Positions 1 to 9,008 are shown, numbered from the stretch's first letter. The stretch is DNA of 64,000 bases from Abditibacteriaceae bacterium (GCA_019239895.1 JAFAZH010000005.1:62001-126000), one strand, 5' to 3'. The notes: a model not told the origin generated them from the sequence alone. Program-made: numbers and translations.

Positions 1-2360
1 TGCCGCGACTGCATGGTGACTAAGCCTTCGTGGTCACGCGCTAAACGATAAAGTGCCCAGTAGACGAAGGCAACGTGCGGATAATTAAAGGCCCGCCAGG
101 TCGTTTCCGTGCGCTCTTTATTCCAGCCATCATGCACGGTATAGTAGTTGGAGAACAGCTTTGGCTCATAATAGAACAGACTGGCGCGCACGCTATAGTC
201 CGGGTTTTGCACATGTCCCCACAAAGCTGTATTAGCATACTTTTCCAGCAGGGCAATTTGTGCTGGGTCGGGTTGACCCAAATTCTTCATCGCCATTGCC
301 ACCGATGCCCCGGCCCCGATTTCATCACTGAGTCCTGAAAACCAGGTATGAGAATGCTGTAAGACCTGCTTGCCCGTTTCACGATTAAACGGCATAAACG
401 AATTGGTGCGCTGAAATGGGTCGGCAGGATCATCATACCATTGCTTGGTCGCATGAAAAGCACCTAAGCGTCGGACTTGTTCCGCTTCAGGAGGAATGAC
501 ATTATAATGCACAAACTGCTGCATCCCATCCACATACCGAATTACCAGGCGACAGTGGCCTATTACTTGACCAAAAAGACTGAGAGATCGCCAACCATGT
601 GCTGTCGTTTTGCGGTCAGCCACCAATCGCACGGCATTGGCAGGCTCAACGGTCAGCATTTTGATAGGAGTCGCAGAATGGACAAAGAGATGGCCGGTTT
701 GGTCGGTGGGCAGCACGTAACCCGGAATTCCCACAACCACAGGCCGCTGTTGGGCCACCAGTGTTGGTTCAATAGCTTTAATAGCAGGGGCCAGCACAAA
801 CCGAAAGCCATAGGTTGCCATCTCGCCGGGTTGCAGCAAACGCGAGGTGGGACGGTTCCACGGTTGGGCCTGTTTCCAGTCGTTATCCGCATAAGCCCTG
901 GTATGCACCATCCATTCGTAAAACCCTTCAAAGGTGACACCACGCGGTGTTGGATCATCATACAAAGGGCGGTAGGCTTCAAAAGAGGTGCCTCGCTCTG
1001 GCAACACCAGCAGGGCCGGGCCTTGTCCATTTAAGCGCGTGACTTGCAGGTAGCCAGCATCGCCGCCGATGTAAGGGTCAGCAAAAGAGCAGTGGTCGTG
1101 CGTCTCTTCCAGGCTGCGGCCCGTCAGCAGGTTATTGGAAACCATTGCTGCGCCAAGTCCTCCCACTTCAACCGCCTGCTGGGAATGATTGGTTAAGCGA
1201 AACCGCATCACGGGCGTGCCTGCGTCACTGGCCCATTCTCGCACAACCGACAGAGGGCAATCCGCGCCCAGAGCAGGGGTCAGGTCACAGGCGGCAATTA
1301 CATTGGGTCTGGATAAAATCGGCAGTTCGCTCCGTTCAGCCGCCGATGAATAGGAACTCCATTTGCCATTCCTCACTCGACAGCGCAGATTGATGTCGCC
1401 TAGATGATAATAGCCGTTGGAGGCGCGACTGGCGAGGCGATCTGTTGGCAGAAAATCGAAGTCTGCGCCCCGTGGTGCCAATCCTGCTGCTGTCTGAGTT
1501 GCACGCACAAGGGATAAGGTAAACGCCCCGATTTGAAACTGGTCTCGCCCCTTGCCCAGAATGCCTTCCGCATCAGCACGCACTGCGCCAAACCGCTTGG
1601 CTTCGGCATCGAAAGTGTGTGATATTTGCTCGGCTGTTAGTGCCCCGACACGAATCCGCACCGCAGCTATCGCCAGTGAGCCTGCCTGTTGCTCATGGGT
1701 GTATTCGTTGAGAAATTGCAACTCACCTTGAGCGTTACTTTCTGCGCCTAAGCTGATGGGATAACCCAATGCAGTATTGATATTGAGGGGTCGGGAATTC
1801 TTCTCTAAACCATTGTCATAAATGCGCGCCGTGGTGCCATCATAGGTGTAAACCAGGTAGTGCCAACGGTGCGGTGTGGGCGTGCCATTCCAACCTAAGT
1901 CCGCAGCCCAGTGCGCCACCGCACCATAGCCTGGGTTCTTACCCCAACCAAAAGCCAATAGGCTACCATCCGGGCCACCTCGCTTGCCCCAGGATACCAG
2001 CGTTTCTTCATCGGCATCTAAGGCAGGATTATAAGCCCACACTTCTATGGTGCGTGGTGCTTTACCCGCAATACCCGCAACCGCAAGGGGGCCACGATAG
2101 GCATCCTGCACACCATCAAAAGTCACAGCTTGCACTCCGGCAAGAGTTTCAAGTTTTGGATGCCCAACACGGGTGAAGTTACCTAAAGAGCCGCGATTGT
2201 GCCAGGTTGGTGTGCCTGCGCTGGAGTCTCTGGCATCCAGGTCTACGAGCAATGGTGGACTTTGAGCTAATCCTGGCGGCAAATTTAGGATGCCAATGGC
2301 CAGGAAAGTTAAGGTTGTAACTACTAACCATTGCGCAAAGAAACCATTACTTTGTTTCAT
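1..2360 (-). CDS. Secreted LamG-like / DUF5695-like protein, partial
   Basis: The frame is open from an ATG at 2360 down to the window edge, about 786 codons, so the C-terminus is missing. The N-terminus is a typical Sec signal (hydrophobic WLVVTTLTFLAIGIL, then LAQ). Residues about 35-215 read like a concanavalin A/LamG jelly roll, with phrases such as WHYLVYTYDGTTARIYDNG. The rest (with VIAACDLTPALGADCPL and a long helical, Trp-rich C-terminal part) resembles the DUF5695 family of secreted presumed carbohydrate-active proteins; that family name is from memory and not certain. It lies downstream of a beta-helix protein and a GntR/LacI regulator on the same strand, which supports a role in polysaccharide binding or breakdown. 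No catalytic residues can be assigned. Confidence 0.75.
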   Translation of the reverse strand, partial: MKQSNGFFAQWLVVTTLTFLAIGILNLPPGLAQSPPLLVDLDARDSSAGTPTWHNRGSLGNFTRVGHPKLETLAGVQAVTFDGVQDAYRGPLAVAGIAGKAPRTIEVWAYNPALDADEETLVSWGKRGGPDGSLLAFGWGKNPGYGAVAHWAADLGWNGTPTPHRWHYLVYTYDGTTARIYDNGLEKNSRPLNINTALGYPISLGAESNAQGELQFLNEYTHEQQAGSLAIAAVRIRVGALTAEQISHTFDAEAKRFGAVRADAEGILGKGRDQFQIGAFTLSLVRATQTAAGLAPRGADFDFLPTDRLASRASNGYYHLGDINLRCRVRNGKWSSYSSAAERSELPILSRPNVIAACDLTPALGADCPLSVVREWASDAGTPVMRFRLTNHSQQAVEVGGLGAAMVSNNLLTGRSLEETHDHCSFADPYIGGDAGYLQVTRLNGQGPALLVLPERGTSFEAYRPLYDDPTPRGVTFEGFYEWMVHTRAYADNDWKQAQPWNRPTSRLLQPGEMATYGFRFVLAPAIKAIEPTLVAQQRPVVVGIPGYVLPTDQTGHLFVHSATPIKMLTVEPANAVRLVADRKTTAHGWRSLSLFGQVIGHCRLVIRYVDGMQQFVHYNVIPPEAEQVRRLGAFHATKQWYDDPADPFQRTNSFMPFNRETGKQVLQHSHTWFSGLSDEIGAGASVAMAMKNLGQPDPAQIALLEKYANTALWGHVQNPDYSVRASLFYYEPKLFSNYYTVHDGWNKERTETTWRAFNYPHVAFVYWALYRLARDHEGLVTMQSR

Positions 2361-2408
2361 AAAGGCACTATTAACCTACTTACGGATAGTTTGAATTTCT
2401 ACTCGTGA

Positions 2409-2526
2409 GTTTGTCATTCCGAGCGAAGCGGACTGTAGTGGAGCACAGTCGAGGAATCTTTATAGAGAGTCCATAATGCAATGAAAGATTTCTCGACTTC
2501 GCTCTGCTCCGCTCGAAATGACAAAC
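2409..2526. repeat. Intergenic inverted repeat, GTCATTYCGAGCG type
   Basis: Two opposed copies of one unit flank a short centre: 2409-2457 starts GTTTGTCATTCCGAGCG, and the complement of 2484-2526 starts GTTTGTCATTTCGAGCG. Both run on into GTCGAGGAATCTT or GTCGAGAAATCTT. The arms are imperfect, which suggests age. It fills the gap between two co-directional minus genes and could fold into a long hairpin in their transcript. Confidence 0.85.
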
Positions 2527-2554
2527 TTTCTTATAGAGAGAAGCGTAACAACTT

Positions 2555-4621
2555 TTATTTTGCTTGATACGCCCCAATATCAGGCGGCTGATTTGAAGGC
2601 ACTTTATGGCCCCAGAAATCGCGGCCACCATTGTTCTCGACCATCTTCCCCGCGCCAATGCAGGGGGAGCCGGGGAGCAGTTGATAACCACGTAAAGAAG
2701 CGAAACCGTTGGTTGCACTGCCGGGAGATAACAGTTTAGGATCAGCCGTGATCGCATGAGCGTCAGTGGGCCGATTAGAGAGATTGCCCCAGAACACATT
2801 ATTCTCAAAGACGGTATTGGTCATGCCGCCAAAGTCAAATTTCGCTTTGCCTTCGACATAGAAAAGATTGTTGGGAAAGCGGGTGTTATCCGCAAAGGCA
2901 CCGCCCCAGTCACCGGGCAATACGGCGTGGATGTCCTTATCTTTGCCAACGTAGAAGGTGTTGTTATAGATTTGCGTGTCGCGGCAGGGGCCAGTAATAT
3001 GAAAGAGTCGCTCGCCATCATTCTGGCTGATGTTGTAGCGAATAATGGAGCCAACATTGCCAATGTTCCACGGCATTTTAGAAGTGCCATCGTTACAAAT
3101 TAGCATAAAGCCGCCGTCATTGTTGTGGCTGTAATTGTATTGGAAGAGGGTGTTGCGGCAGTTCCAATCGCAGTCATAGCCCTGGCCATCACGGGTGCCC
3201 TTCATGCCGCTGACTTCGTTGAATTGAATGGTGGTGTTATCGCAACTCCACGGCCAGATGCCCGCCGCATAATCATCACAACGCTGGCGGCCACCATGCA
3301 ACACATTGTGCTCGATGAGCGTGCCATCAGTGCCAATGGGCACGATACCATCGCCGCCAATATCTTCAAGCAAGTTGTTGCGAATGATAACGTGCAAGCT
3401 GGGATACCAATCTACCCGCGACCAGTTGCCGCCCATTGTAATGCCATTGCGATCAGTGCGTTGCAGGTGACAGCCTTCGATGAGCAGCCCATCGAACCGA
3501 CTCTTCACTTTGGAGCCACCATTGGAGCAGCTAATACCACTGCCGCCACCCTCTGCCTTAACCAGGCTGCCACTGACATCATGGATGTCCAGGTTCTTTA
3601 GTTGGATGTGATGTGCGGTGCCAAAGTCTTCCAGGCGCACTTGTACTCCAGTGAGATTTGGCACCCGCACCTTGCTGGTGTTGGCAATATCTAAATTATT
3701 GACTTCCCAACCTTCAACATTAAAGAGATAAAGCGTGCTAAGATACCATCCCTGCGCATCAATCTTGGGTTTAGGGCCATCGCCGTAACTGGATAACACG
3801 ATAGGTAGCGTTGCCGTGCCACTGCCCCCCGGAGCTAAGAACCCCTGCCAACTGCTCCCTACTTTGAGCAGAATCTTATCGCCTATCCCAAACTCTCCTG
3901 CATTTATATGGTTGAGGCTTTGCCAGGCACGCCCCCCGCTCTTACCATCATTGGCATCATTGCCCTGAACGGAATCTACATAGTAAGTGGTGTGACCTGG
4001 CGATTTCCAGGTGCGCACTGGTGCTGGGGCTTTAACATCAGGTGGATGATTAGCCGGGTCAGTCTTAATCACAAGATTATCAATAGCAATCGCCCCCTGA
4101 TTTTGGATGCCAATAATGAGGTAGTAATCATCGGCGTTGCGCGTGGTGAACGAAGTTTCGACATGGCCCGTCGCCCCCACATCCCCCTGCCAGTCTGTCC
4201 AACCTACGTTACCTGCGGCACCTGCGGCCTGGCTGCTGCGTCGAAATAGAGCGTAAAATTTTGTGTTAGGATTACGCGCCAAAATCTTATAATCGAAAGT
4301 GATTCGATAAGCTTCTTTTGCCTTAAACAAACCCTGGCGTGAATGGAAGAACTCATTCCATTCTGTGTTCGAGCCTCGTGCATCGCCTTTGAGTGACCGC
4401 TTTCCTGCGACAATCTCATCGGCTGCCGTAGTAAGAATTGAGGTGGCAATCTGCACGGGCGCAACAATTGACGTGGCATCACCCGTTTCAAAATCAGCAC
4501 TCAATACCGTCTGCGGCACCTCGTTAGCTTGAGGTGCCGCAAGAACTTGAGTTGCCAGACCTATGGTTAAGAAGATAAGGAATACAAGTGCCACCAAGCT
4601 CAGTTTTTCGAGTCGCATCAT
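2555..4621 (-). CDS. Secreted right-handed beta-helix protein (pectate-lyase-like fold)
   Basis: This 688-residue protein has a Sec signal at 1-29 (hydrophobic core, cleavage near VLAA). Residues about 38-190 look like a jelly-roll carbohydrate-binding domain. From YYVDSVQGNDANDG at 213 it becomes a parallel beta-helix, with repeated turns of the IIRNN, LIEHNV, IQFNEV and NTFY kind. This is the architecture of extracellular polysaccharide lyases and some glycoside hydrolases. The exact substrate and catalytic residues cannot be read from the sequence. It starts 11 bp after the regulator stop codon, with AAGGATG as a plausible ribosome site, so the two are probably cotranscribed. Its likely role is extracellular attack on pectin or another plant polymer. 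Confidence 0.85.
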   Translation of the reverse strand: MMRLEKLSLVALVFLIFLTIGLATQVLAAPQANEVPQTVLSADFETGDATSIVAPVQIATSILTTAADEIVAGKRSLKGDARGSNTEWNEFFHSRQGLFKAKEAYRITFDYKILARNPNTKFYALFRRSSQAAGAAGNVGWTDWQGDVGATGHVETSFTTRNADDYYLIIGIQNQGAIAIDNLVIKTDPANHPPDVKAPAPVRTWKSPGHTTYYVDSVQGNDANDGKSGGRAWQSLNHINAGEFGIGDKILLKVGSSWQGFLAPGGSGTATLPIVLSSYGDGPKPKIDAQGWYLSTLYLFNVEGWEVNNLDIANTSKVRVPNLTGVQVRLEDFGTAHHIQLKNLDIHDVSGSLVKAEGGGSGISCSNGGSKVKSRFDGLLIEGCHLQRTDRNGITMGGNWSRVDWYPSLHVIIRNNLLEDIGGDGIVPIGTDGTLIEHNVLHGGRQRCDDYAAGIWPWSCDNTTIQFNEVSGMKGTRDGQGYDCDWNCRNTLFQYNYSHNNDGGFMLICNDGTSKMPWNIGNVGSIIRYNISQNDGERLFHITGPCRDTQIYNNTFYVGKDKDIHAVLPGDWGGAFADNTRFPNNLFYVEGKAKFDFGGMTNTVFENNVFWGNLSNRPTDAHAITADPKLLSPGSATNGFASLRGYQLLPGSPCIGAGKMVENNGGRDFWGHKVPSNQPPDIGAYQAK

Positions 4622-4632
4622 AAGTTCATCCT

Positions 4633-5637
4633 TTAAGCCATGTTGCGCCAGAAGAGGGGATATTGAATCGAACGCCCTAAAGCTCCAGGCTGGCGCAGGC
4701 GCACAAGTTCAGCAACCGCATCCCGCGCCATAGCTTCAATGGGCACTGCCAGAGATTCAATGCTCAGTATGGGTTCATCCGTGAGGGGCAACCCATCAAA
4801 ACTGACAATTTTGAACTGCCGGGCCGACACCGCATTCTGACTCAACAACCCCGCGTGCAGCCCTACCGCCAACCAGTCATTAGCGGCCACAATGCCCACT
4901 TTCTGCTGCTCCGGCAAGCGCGTGGTGCGCCCCACTTCAACGCCTGCGGCATAGTTCAGGGAGCACTCCACCACATCAAGCGGCATACCCGCTGAATGCA
5001 GTTCCGCTTCAACCCCGGCTAACCGTTCTTGCACTGCGGGCACTTGGCGACGGCCAAAAAACCATACCTGATCTACTTTATGCTCCACTAATCGCCGCGC
5101 GGCCAGGCTACCCGCGCGGCGATTCTCAATTTGTAAAATGCTGGCAGGCACACCAAGGGGAATGTCATCGGTGATGAAAAGGCTAACTAACGGCGGACGA
5201 TAGGACTTCCAGTTTTCTATAACGTGACAGCCAGCCGTGCCCAGAGTAATAATGCCATCATCCCCGCTATGCGGCACACTCTGACTATGTGTCTTTTGAA
5301 TGGAACACTGCGCCCCCACACCCTGCAACTCATCCTGCAAGCATTCCACGACATGGGAGAAAAAGGGATCGTCCGCCAGCTTGAGGCTGCTGTCTATCCA
5401 GAGCGCAACCCGGCCTAATGGCCGCTCGGCATCCTCCACACGTAGAGCATAAGTCCCACTGCCATGCCGCCGTTGCACGAGTCCTTCCGCTTGCAAAGCC
5501 GCCAGAATAGAGCGCAGACGAGGACGGCTAATCACCAACTGCTCCGCTAATTCACGCTCACCAGGCAACCGTTGCCCCGGCATCCGCATAACCAGGTGCC
5601 GAAGTTCTTCAAATTTCGCGTCTTTCACCGTTGACAT
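4633..5637 (-). CDS. GntR-type HTH / LacI-type sugar-binding transcriptional regulator
   Basis: In this 334-residue protein, residues 1-66 form a GntR-like winged helix (PGERELAEQLVISRPRLRS, then LQAEGLVQRRHGSGTYAL). Residues about 70-330 match the periplasmic-binding-protein fold of LacI/GalR effector domains (GIITLGTAG, VWFFGRRQVP, GIVAANDWLAVGL, KIVSFDGLPL). This hybrid is known from AraR-type repressors of arabinose and arabinan genes, though AraR identity is not proven. It is divergent from a GH51 arabinofuranosidase and directly upstream of the beta-helix gene. Its own promoter spacer holds a palindrome, which suggests autorepression. The effector is probably a pentose or oligosaccharide. 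Confidence 0.88.
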   Translation of the reverse strand: MSTVKDAKFEELRHLVMRMPGQRLPGERELAEQLVISRPRLRSILAALQAEGLVQRRHGSGTYALRVEDAERPLGRVALWIDSSLKLADDPFFSHVVECLQDELQGVGAQCSIQKTHSQSVPHSGDDGIITLGTAGCHVIENWKSYRPPLVSLFITDDIPLGVPASILQIENRRAGSLAARRLVEHKVDQVWFFGRRQVPAVQERLAGVEAELHSAGMPLDVVECSLNYAAGVEVGRTTRLPEQQKVGIVAANDWLAVGLHAGLLSQNAVSARQFKIVSFDGLPLTDEPILSIESLAVPIEAMARDAVAELVRLRQPGALGRSIQYPLFWRNMA

Positions 5638-5654
5638 AGGGGAATAATGCCACT

Positions 5655-5683
5655 ATGATACCACTTAACCCAAAGTGGTTCAA
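5655..5683 (-). promoter_or_regulatory. Regulator promoter with palindromic operator in the spacer
   Basis: On the minus strand, TTGAAC (5678-5683) and TATCAT (5655-5660) are separated by exactly 17 bp, a good sigma-70 arrangement about 20 bp before the regulator ATG. The perfect palindrome ACCACTT-N6-AAGTGGT (5660-5679) fills the spacer and touches both boxes. A repressor bound there would block the polymerase. The promoter boxes and palindrome are seen directly; the regulator as ligand is inferred. Confidence 0.6.
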
Positions 5684-5700
5684 GTGGTTCAAATTGGTTC
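5673..5700 (+). promoter_or_regulatory. Tandem TGGTTC repeats in the divergent control region
   Basis: TGGTTC recurs at 5676-5681, 5685-5690 and 5695-5700 (periods of 9 and 10 bp); the first two copies belong to identical AAGTGGTTC units. The first unit is also the right arm of the operator palindrome. Half-sites on about one helical turn suggest that the regulator controls both the regulator operon and the arabinofuranosidase gene. Confidence 0.45.
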
Positions 5701-5713
5701 AGAGACCGTGATT

Positions 5714-5839
5714 AACCACCGATGAACACCGATGGACACGGATGAGAACGAGGATGGAGAATCGAGGATAGAAGATCGAGAACCAAAGATCAAGTATCCA
5801 GTATCTTGTATCCAAAATCATCTATGTTCATCGGTGGTT
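5714..5839. repeat. Inverted repeat, AACCACCGATGAACA arms
   Basis: AACCACCGATGAACA at 5714-5728 is perfectly complementary to 5825-5839. Inside lie a GAGAATCGAGGATAGAAGATCG-like stretch and a GTATCCAGTATC stretch that recur at 49380-49442 and, in part, at 28703-28735. It forms the untranslated region before the arabinofuranosidase start, and translation should not be extended into it. Confidence 0.85.
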
Positions 5840-5866
5840 CCTAATTCTAGTTTTAATGGAGAAAGT

Positions 5867-7405
5867 ATGCAGTCTGTGCAGCGTGTCGTGGTGGTGCCAG
5901 AAGAAACAATCGGTGAAATCAATCCTTATTTACATGGGCATTTTGCGGAGCATTTAGGTGAGTTAATTTATCCGGGAATTTGTGTACCGCCCGATTGTAA
6001 CATCCCCAACACCAATGGGATTCGCAATGATGTGGTGGCAGCGCTCAACCCTCTCAATATTCCCGTGCTGCGCTGGCCGGGTGGCTGCTATGCCGATGAT
6101 TATCACTGGCGCGATGGCATTGGCCCCTTAGAAAATCGGCCCATGCGGGTTAACCGTCACTGGGGTGCCGCCGAAGAGCCGAACCACTTTGGCACTCACG
6201 AATTTATGAACTTCTGCCGCTTTGTTGGAGCCGAACCCTATTTCGCGGGCAATGTCGGCTCTGGCACCCCAGCGGAATTGCGCAACTGGGTGGAGTATTG
6301 CAACTTTGCGGGAAATTCTAGCCTGGCGGATGAACGCCGCACCAACGGAGCGGAGGAGCCTTTCAAGATTCGCTACTGGGGCATTGGCAACGAGAACTGG
6401 GGCTGCGGCGGCAACATGAACCCGGAACAATATGCCGATGAATTCTGTCGTTATCGCAGCTTCGTTTCCAATTATTCCGGCACCCAGGTGGAAGCCATTG
6501 CGTGTGGCCAGGACAACGCCGATTGGGACTGGACACGCCGCTTCATGGAGCACATGCGTCGCAATTATCATAATCGCTTGCGCTCAGTGCAAGGTCTTGC
6601 CATGCATTATTATTGCGGCACGGCGGGCACCGCTATCGAATACACGAACGAGCAATGGCTGGAGCTACTGGCAAAATCTTATGCCATCGAAGGCATCGTA
6701 ACGGGTTGCCGCTCCATCATGGACGAGTATGACGCTGAACGTCGCATCAAGCTCATTCTTGATGAGTGGGGCGCATGGCATCCCGTGGAAAAGGGTAAGC
6801 CTACTGGAGGTCTCTACCAACAAAACACCATGCGTGATGCGTGCGTGGCGGCGCTGTCGTTAGATGTATTCCACAATCAAGCTGACAAGCTCTTCATGGC
6901 CAATATTGCCCAGTTGATTAATGTATTGCAAGCCGTGCTGTTGGTGGAAGAAGATAAGTGCATCAAAACCCCAACTTATCATGTTTTTGACTTGTATCAA
7001 CCACACAAGGGTGCGCAGGCCGTGCGCTTTGAGACCTACGCCGATACAGTTACCGATGGCGGCCCCTCCGCGCACTACTGCCAGACACGTTATCTGGAGC
7101 GCAAGACCTTTGCCCTGCGCGCGGTGCATGGCTCGGCTTCGGTGCGAGATGGTGCGCTCTGCGTGACTGCCGTTAATACCCATCCTACAGAAGCCATTGA
7201 GTTGGAAGTGGAATTACATCGGAGTGGCTGGAATGAAGTGCAAGTGGTGACACTCAACGCCGATGACATTCATGCGCATAACACCTTTAGCCAACCCGAA
7301 AATGTGCAATTAGCGGCACCACAAACAGTAACCGCCCGCGATGGATTCCTGCGGGTGCCGATGCCTGCGGGTAGTGTGATCCGGTTGCAGGGGAAGCTGG
7401 CTTAA
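5867..7405 (+). CDS. abfA: Alpha-L-arabinofuranosidase, GH51
   Basis: The 512-residue product hydrolyses terminal alpha-L-arabinofuranosyl residues from arabinan and arabinoxylan oligosaccharides. The GH51 signature is clear: RWPGGCYADDYHWRDGIGP near 70-87, WGIGNENWGCGG with acid/base Glu176, and LILDEWGAW with nucleophile Glu300, followed by the usual C-terminal beta domain. There is no signal peptide, as is normal for intracellular GH51 enzymes. The ATG at 5867 follows GGAG by five bases; upstream in-frame codons lie inside an inverted repeat and look non-coding. It is divergent from the GntR/LacI regulator and probably controlled by it. Confidence 0.93.
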   Translation: MQSVQRVVVVPEETIGEINPYLHGHFAEHLGELIYPGICVPPDCNIPNTNGIRNDVVAALNPLNIPVLRWPGGCYADDYHWRDGIGPLENRPMRVNRHWGAAEEPNHFGTHEFMNFCRFVGAEPYFAGNVGSGTPAELRNWVEYCNFAGNSSLADERRTNGAEEPFKIRYWGIGNENWGCGGNMNPEQYADEFCRYRSFVSNYSGTQVEAIACGQDNADWDWTRRFMEHMRRNYHNRLRSVQGLAMHYYCGTAGTAIEYTNEQWLELLAKSYAIEGIVTGCRSIMDEYDAERRIKLILDEWGAWHPVEKGKPTGGLYQQNTMRDACVAALSLDVFHNQADKLFMANIAQLINVLQAVLLVEEDKCIKTPTYHVFDLYQPHKGAQAVRFETYADTVTDGGPSAHYCQTRYLERKTFALRAVHGSASVRDGALCVTAVNTHPTEAIELEVELHRSGWNEVQVVTLNADDIHAHNTFSQPENVQLAAPQTVTARDGFLRVPMPAGSVIRLQGKLA

Positions 7406-7447
7406 TTCTGTGCTTTTCTTAATAGGGGAATGACGACAGAAGAGTTT

Positions 7448-7555
7448 GTCATGCTGAACGCAGTGAAGCATCTACTGTGCGGAGTTGTAGAGTTTTGGTG
7501 TTAATCACTACTCTAGAGACACTCTCACCAGATGCCTCGCTTTGCTCAGCATGAC
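7448..7555. repeat. Inverted repeat, GTCATGCTGA arms
   Basis: GTCATGCTGAACGCAGTGAA (7448 onward, through GCATCT at 7473) pairs with 7530-7555, whose complement reads GTCATGCTGAGCAAAGCGAG followed by GCATCT. The arms are about 26 bp with a few mismatches. It resembles the 2409-2526 repeat in style (GTCAT...GAAGCATCT against GTCAT...GAGGAATCT) and lies just downstream of the arabinofuranosidase gene. Confidence 0.8.
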
Positions 7556-7587
7556 AGACTCCTCTGCTATCTCTTGTAATTGCACTC

Positions 7588-7673
7588 AACGAACCCGGAG
7601 CGTAAGCGACGGGCTTTCGCAGTAGTCTGAGGACACTGTGGTGCAAGCCCGTCGCTTACGCTCCGGGTTCGTT
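7588..7673. repeat. CCCGGAGCG palindrome, copy 1
   Basis: Perfect 29-bp arms (7588-7616 and 7645-7673) surround a 28-bp loop. The arm contains AACCCGGAGCGTAAGCGACG followed by GGCTT. Copies 2 (15018-15108) and 3 (38758-38849) share this core, with only the base after GCGT changing (A, G, C) and a compensating change in the other arm. This REP-like covariation implies selection or gene conversion on the fold. Confidence 0.92.
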
Positions 7674-7943
7674 AGGCTTCTCTTACAGATACTCTCCCCT
7701 TCAATTCCTATGCAGAGTAACTGTAAAGCCATCCTCGGTTCCCCTCACCGCCTATTAATCGGGGAGTGAGAGGGCGGGGAGAGATTAACCAGCCGCTGAA
7801 CTTGCAGCTTATGTAGGTTCGTCTCTACCCCACCTAGCCAGTCCTATCGTTGCGTCCCTGCCCCGACCCTGGCCACAGAGTTAAGTCTGCCTGACGCAAT
7901 GAACTGGACTTTGCTGGTTCCACTGCCATGATCTGTAACTACT

Positions 7944-7951
7944 TTAATAAG
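7944..7951. repeat. Target-site duplication of the IS1595 element, left copy
   Basis: TTAATAAG here is repeated exactly at 10844-10851, directly outside both inverted repeats. Eight bases is the duplication length known for the IS1595 family, so this is a clean, probably recent insertion. Confidence 0.93.
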
Positions 7952-7977
7952 GGCACTGATATACTTGACACACACGA
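7952..7977 (+). repeat. Left terminal inverted repeat of the IS1595 element
   Basis: It begins GGCACTGATATACTTGACAC and continues ACACGA. The right end, read inward, differs at two positions (C for T, T for C). The TTGACA within it is also the -35 box of the transposase promoter. Confidence 0.93.
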
Positions 7978-7993
7978 CCATATACCCTATACT
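7965..7993 (+). promoter_or_regulatory. Transposase promoter, starting inside the inverted repeat
   Basis: TTGACA (7965-7970) and TATACT (7988-7993) are separated by 17 bp, close to the sigma-70 ideal. The expected start site falls about at the A of the transposase ATG (8001), so the transcript should be leaderless or nearly so. No ribosome-binding site is present. Confidence 0.75.
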
Positions 7994-8000
7994 GTAATAC

Positions 8001-9008
8001 ATGAAGCGCGATAACTACGTTCCCGAATCCCTTGTTGAAGCCGTTCGCTACTTTACAGACCCCGACAACGCACACGCTTTTATGGCTCAGTTACGCTGGC
8101 CTACTGGTGTAGTGTGCCCTCATTGTGCCATGTTGGGCAATGAATCAAAGGACGTTAGCTTTTATGCTAATCGCCGCGTGTGGCGTTGCCAGACCTGCAA
8201 GAAACAGTTTAGCGTTAAGGTAGGAACCATCTTTGAGGATAGCCCATTGACGCTTGATAAGTGGCTTGTGGGAATGTGGCTCATTGCCAATGCAAAGAAC
8301 GGAATTAGCTCACATGAGATAGCACGCGCTTTAGGTATCACGCAAAAGTCCGCATGGTTCTTAGACCATCGCATTCGCCTTGCTATGAAGATGGGGAGCA
8401 TTGAAAAGAGCAAGATGCAAGGCACTGTAGAAGCTGATGAGACCTTTATTGGTGGCAAGGCTTCCAATATGCACAAGAGCAAGAAAGCAGAGAAGATACA
8501 GGGACGTGGCTCATCAGGCAAAGAGATTGTCATGGGCTTATTACAACGCTTTGAAGATGAAACCGGACTGCTCAAAACTGGTTCCTCAGAAGTGCGTGTT
8601 AAGCACATACCAGACACATCAGGCGAAACCCTACAAGGTGAAGTAAGGGCCAATGTTGAAGCAGGCTCAGAAGTCTTTACGGATGCGGCTCCCGCTTATC
8701 GTGGTTTAAGTCCTGAATACTACCATGAGTTTGTAGACCATGCCGTAAGCTATGCAGAGGGACGGGTAAGCACTAACGGACTTGAGAACTTTTGGAGTCT
8801 GTTTGACCGTTGTTTGATGGGAACATGGACACACGTTGACCCATACCACTTGTTTCGTTATTTAGATGAGCAGGCGTTTAGATTCAATGCGCGTAAGCTC
8901 ACGGATGCTGATAGATTCTTGCTTGTAACTGGTGCTGTGTCGGGAAAACGATTAACCTATAAAGAGTTAATAGGCAAGGTGAACCATGAGCAAGAGACCC
9001 AAGAATAA
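8001..9008 (+). CDS. IS1595-family transposase (ISXO2-like DDE)
   Basis: The 335-residue protein starts with the zinc ribbon typical of IS1595 (Cys39, Cys42, Cys63, Cys66), followed by a helix-turn-helix (SSHEIARALGITQKSAWF) and the ISXO2-like catalytic domain. Likely catalytic residues are Asp146 (VEADETFIGG), Asp228 (VFTDAAPAY) and Glu262 in STNGLENFWSLFDR. Length and motif order match an intact enzyme. It should cut and rejoin the element ends at 7952 and 10843. The promoter lies in the left repeat and the message appears leaderless, which may keep expression low. Confidence 0.95.
   Translation: MKRDNYVPESLVEAVRYFTDPDNAHAFMAQLRWPTGVVCPHCAMLGNESKDVSFYANRRVWRCQTCKKQFSVKVGTIFEDSPLTLDKWLVGMWLIANAKNGISSHEIARALGITQKSAWFLDHRIRLAMKMGSIEKSKMQGTVEADETFIGGKASNMHKSKKAEKIQGRGSSGKEIVMGLLQRFEDETGLLKTGSSEVRVKHIPDTSGETLQGEVRANVEAGSEVFTDAAPAYRGLSPEYYHEFVDHAVSYAEGRVSTNGLENFWSLFDRCLMGTWTHVDPYHLFRYLDEQAFRFNARKLTDADRFLLVTGAVSGKRLTYKELIGKVNHEQETQE

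Noticed and set aside
477..1034. A 185-codon plus-strand frame opposite the DUF5695-like gene
   Set aside because: The minus frame is open for 786 codons with a signal peptide and LamG-like features.
5732..5866. An N-terminal extension of the arabinofuranosidase from an earlier ATG
   Set aside because: The added 45 residues come from the inverted repeat, and GGAG sits just before the ATG at 5867.
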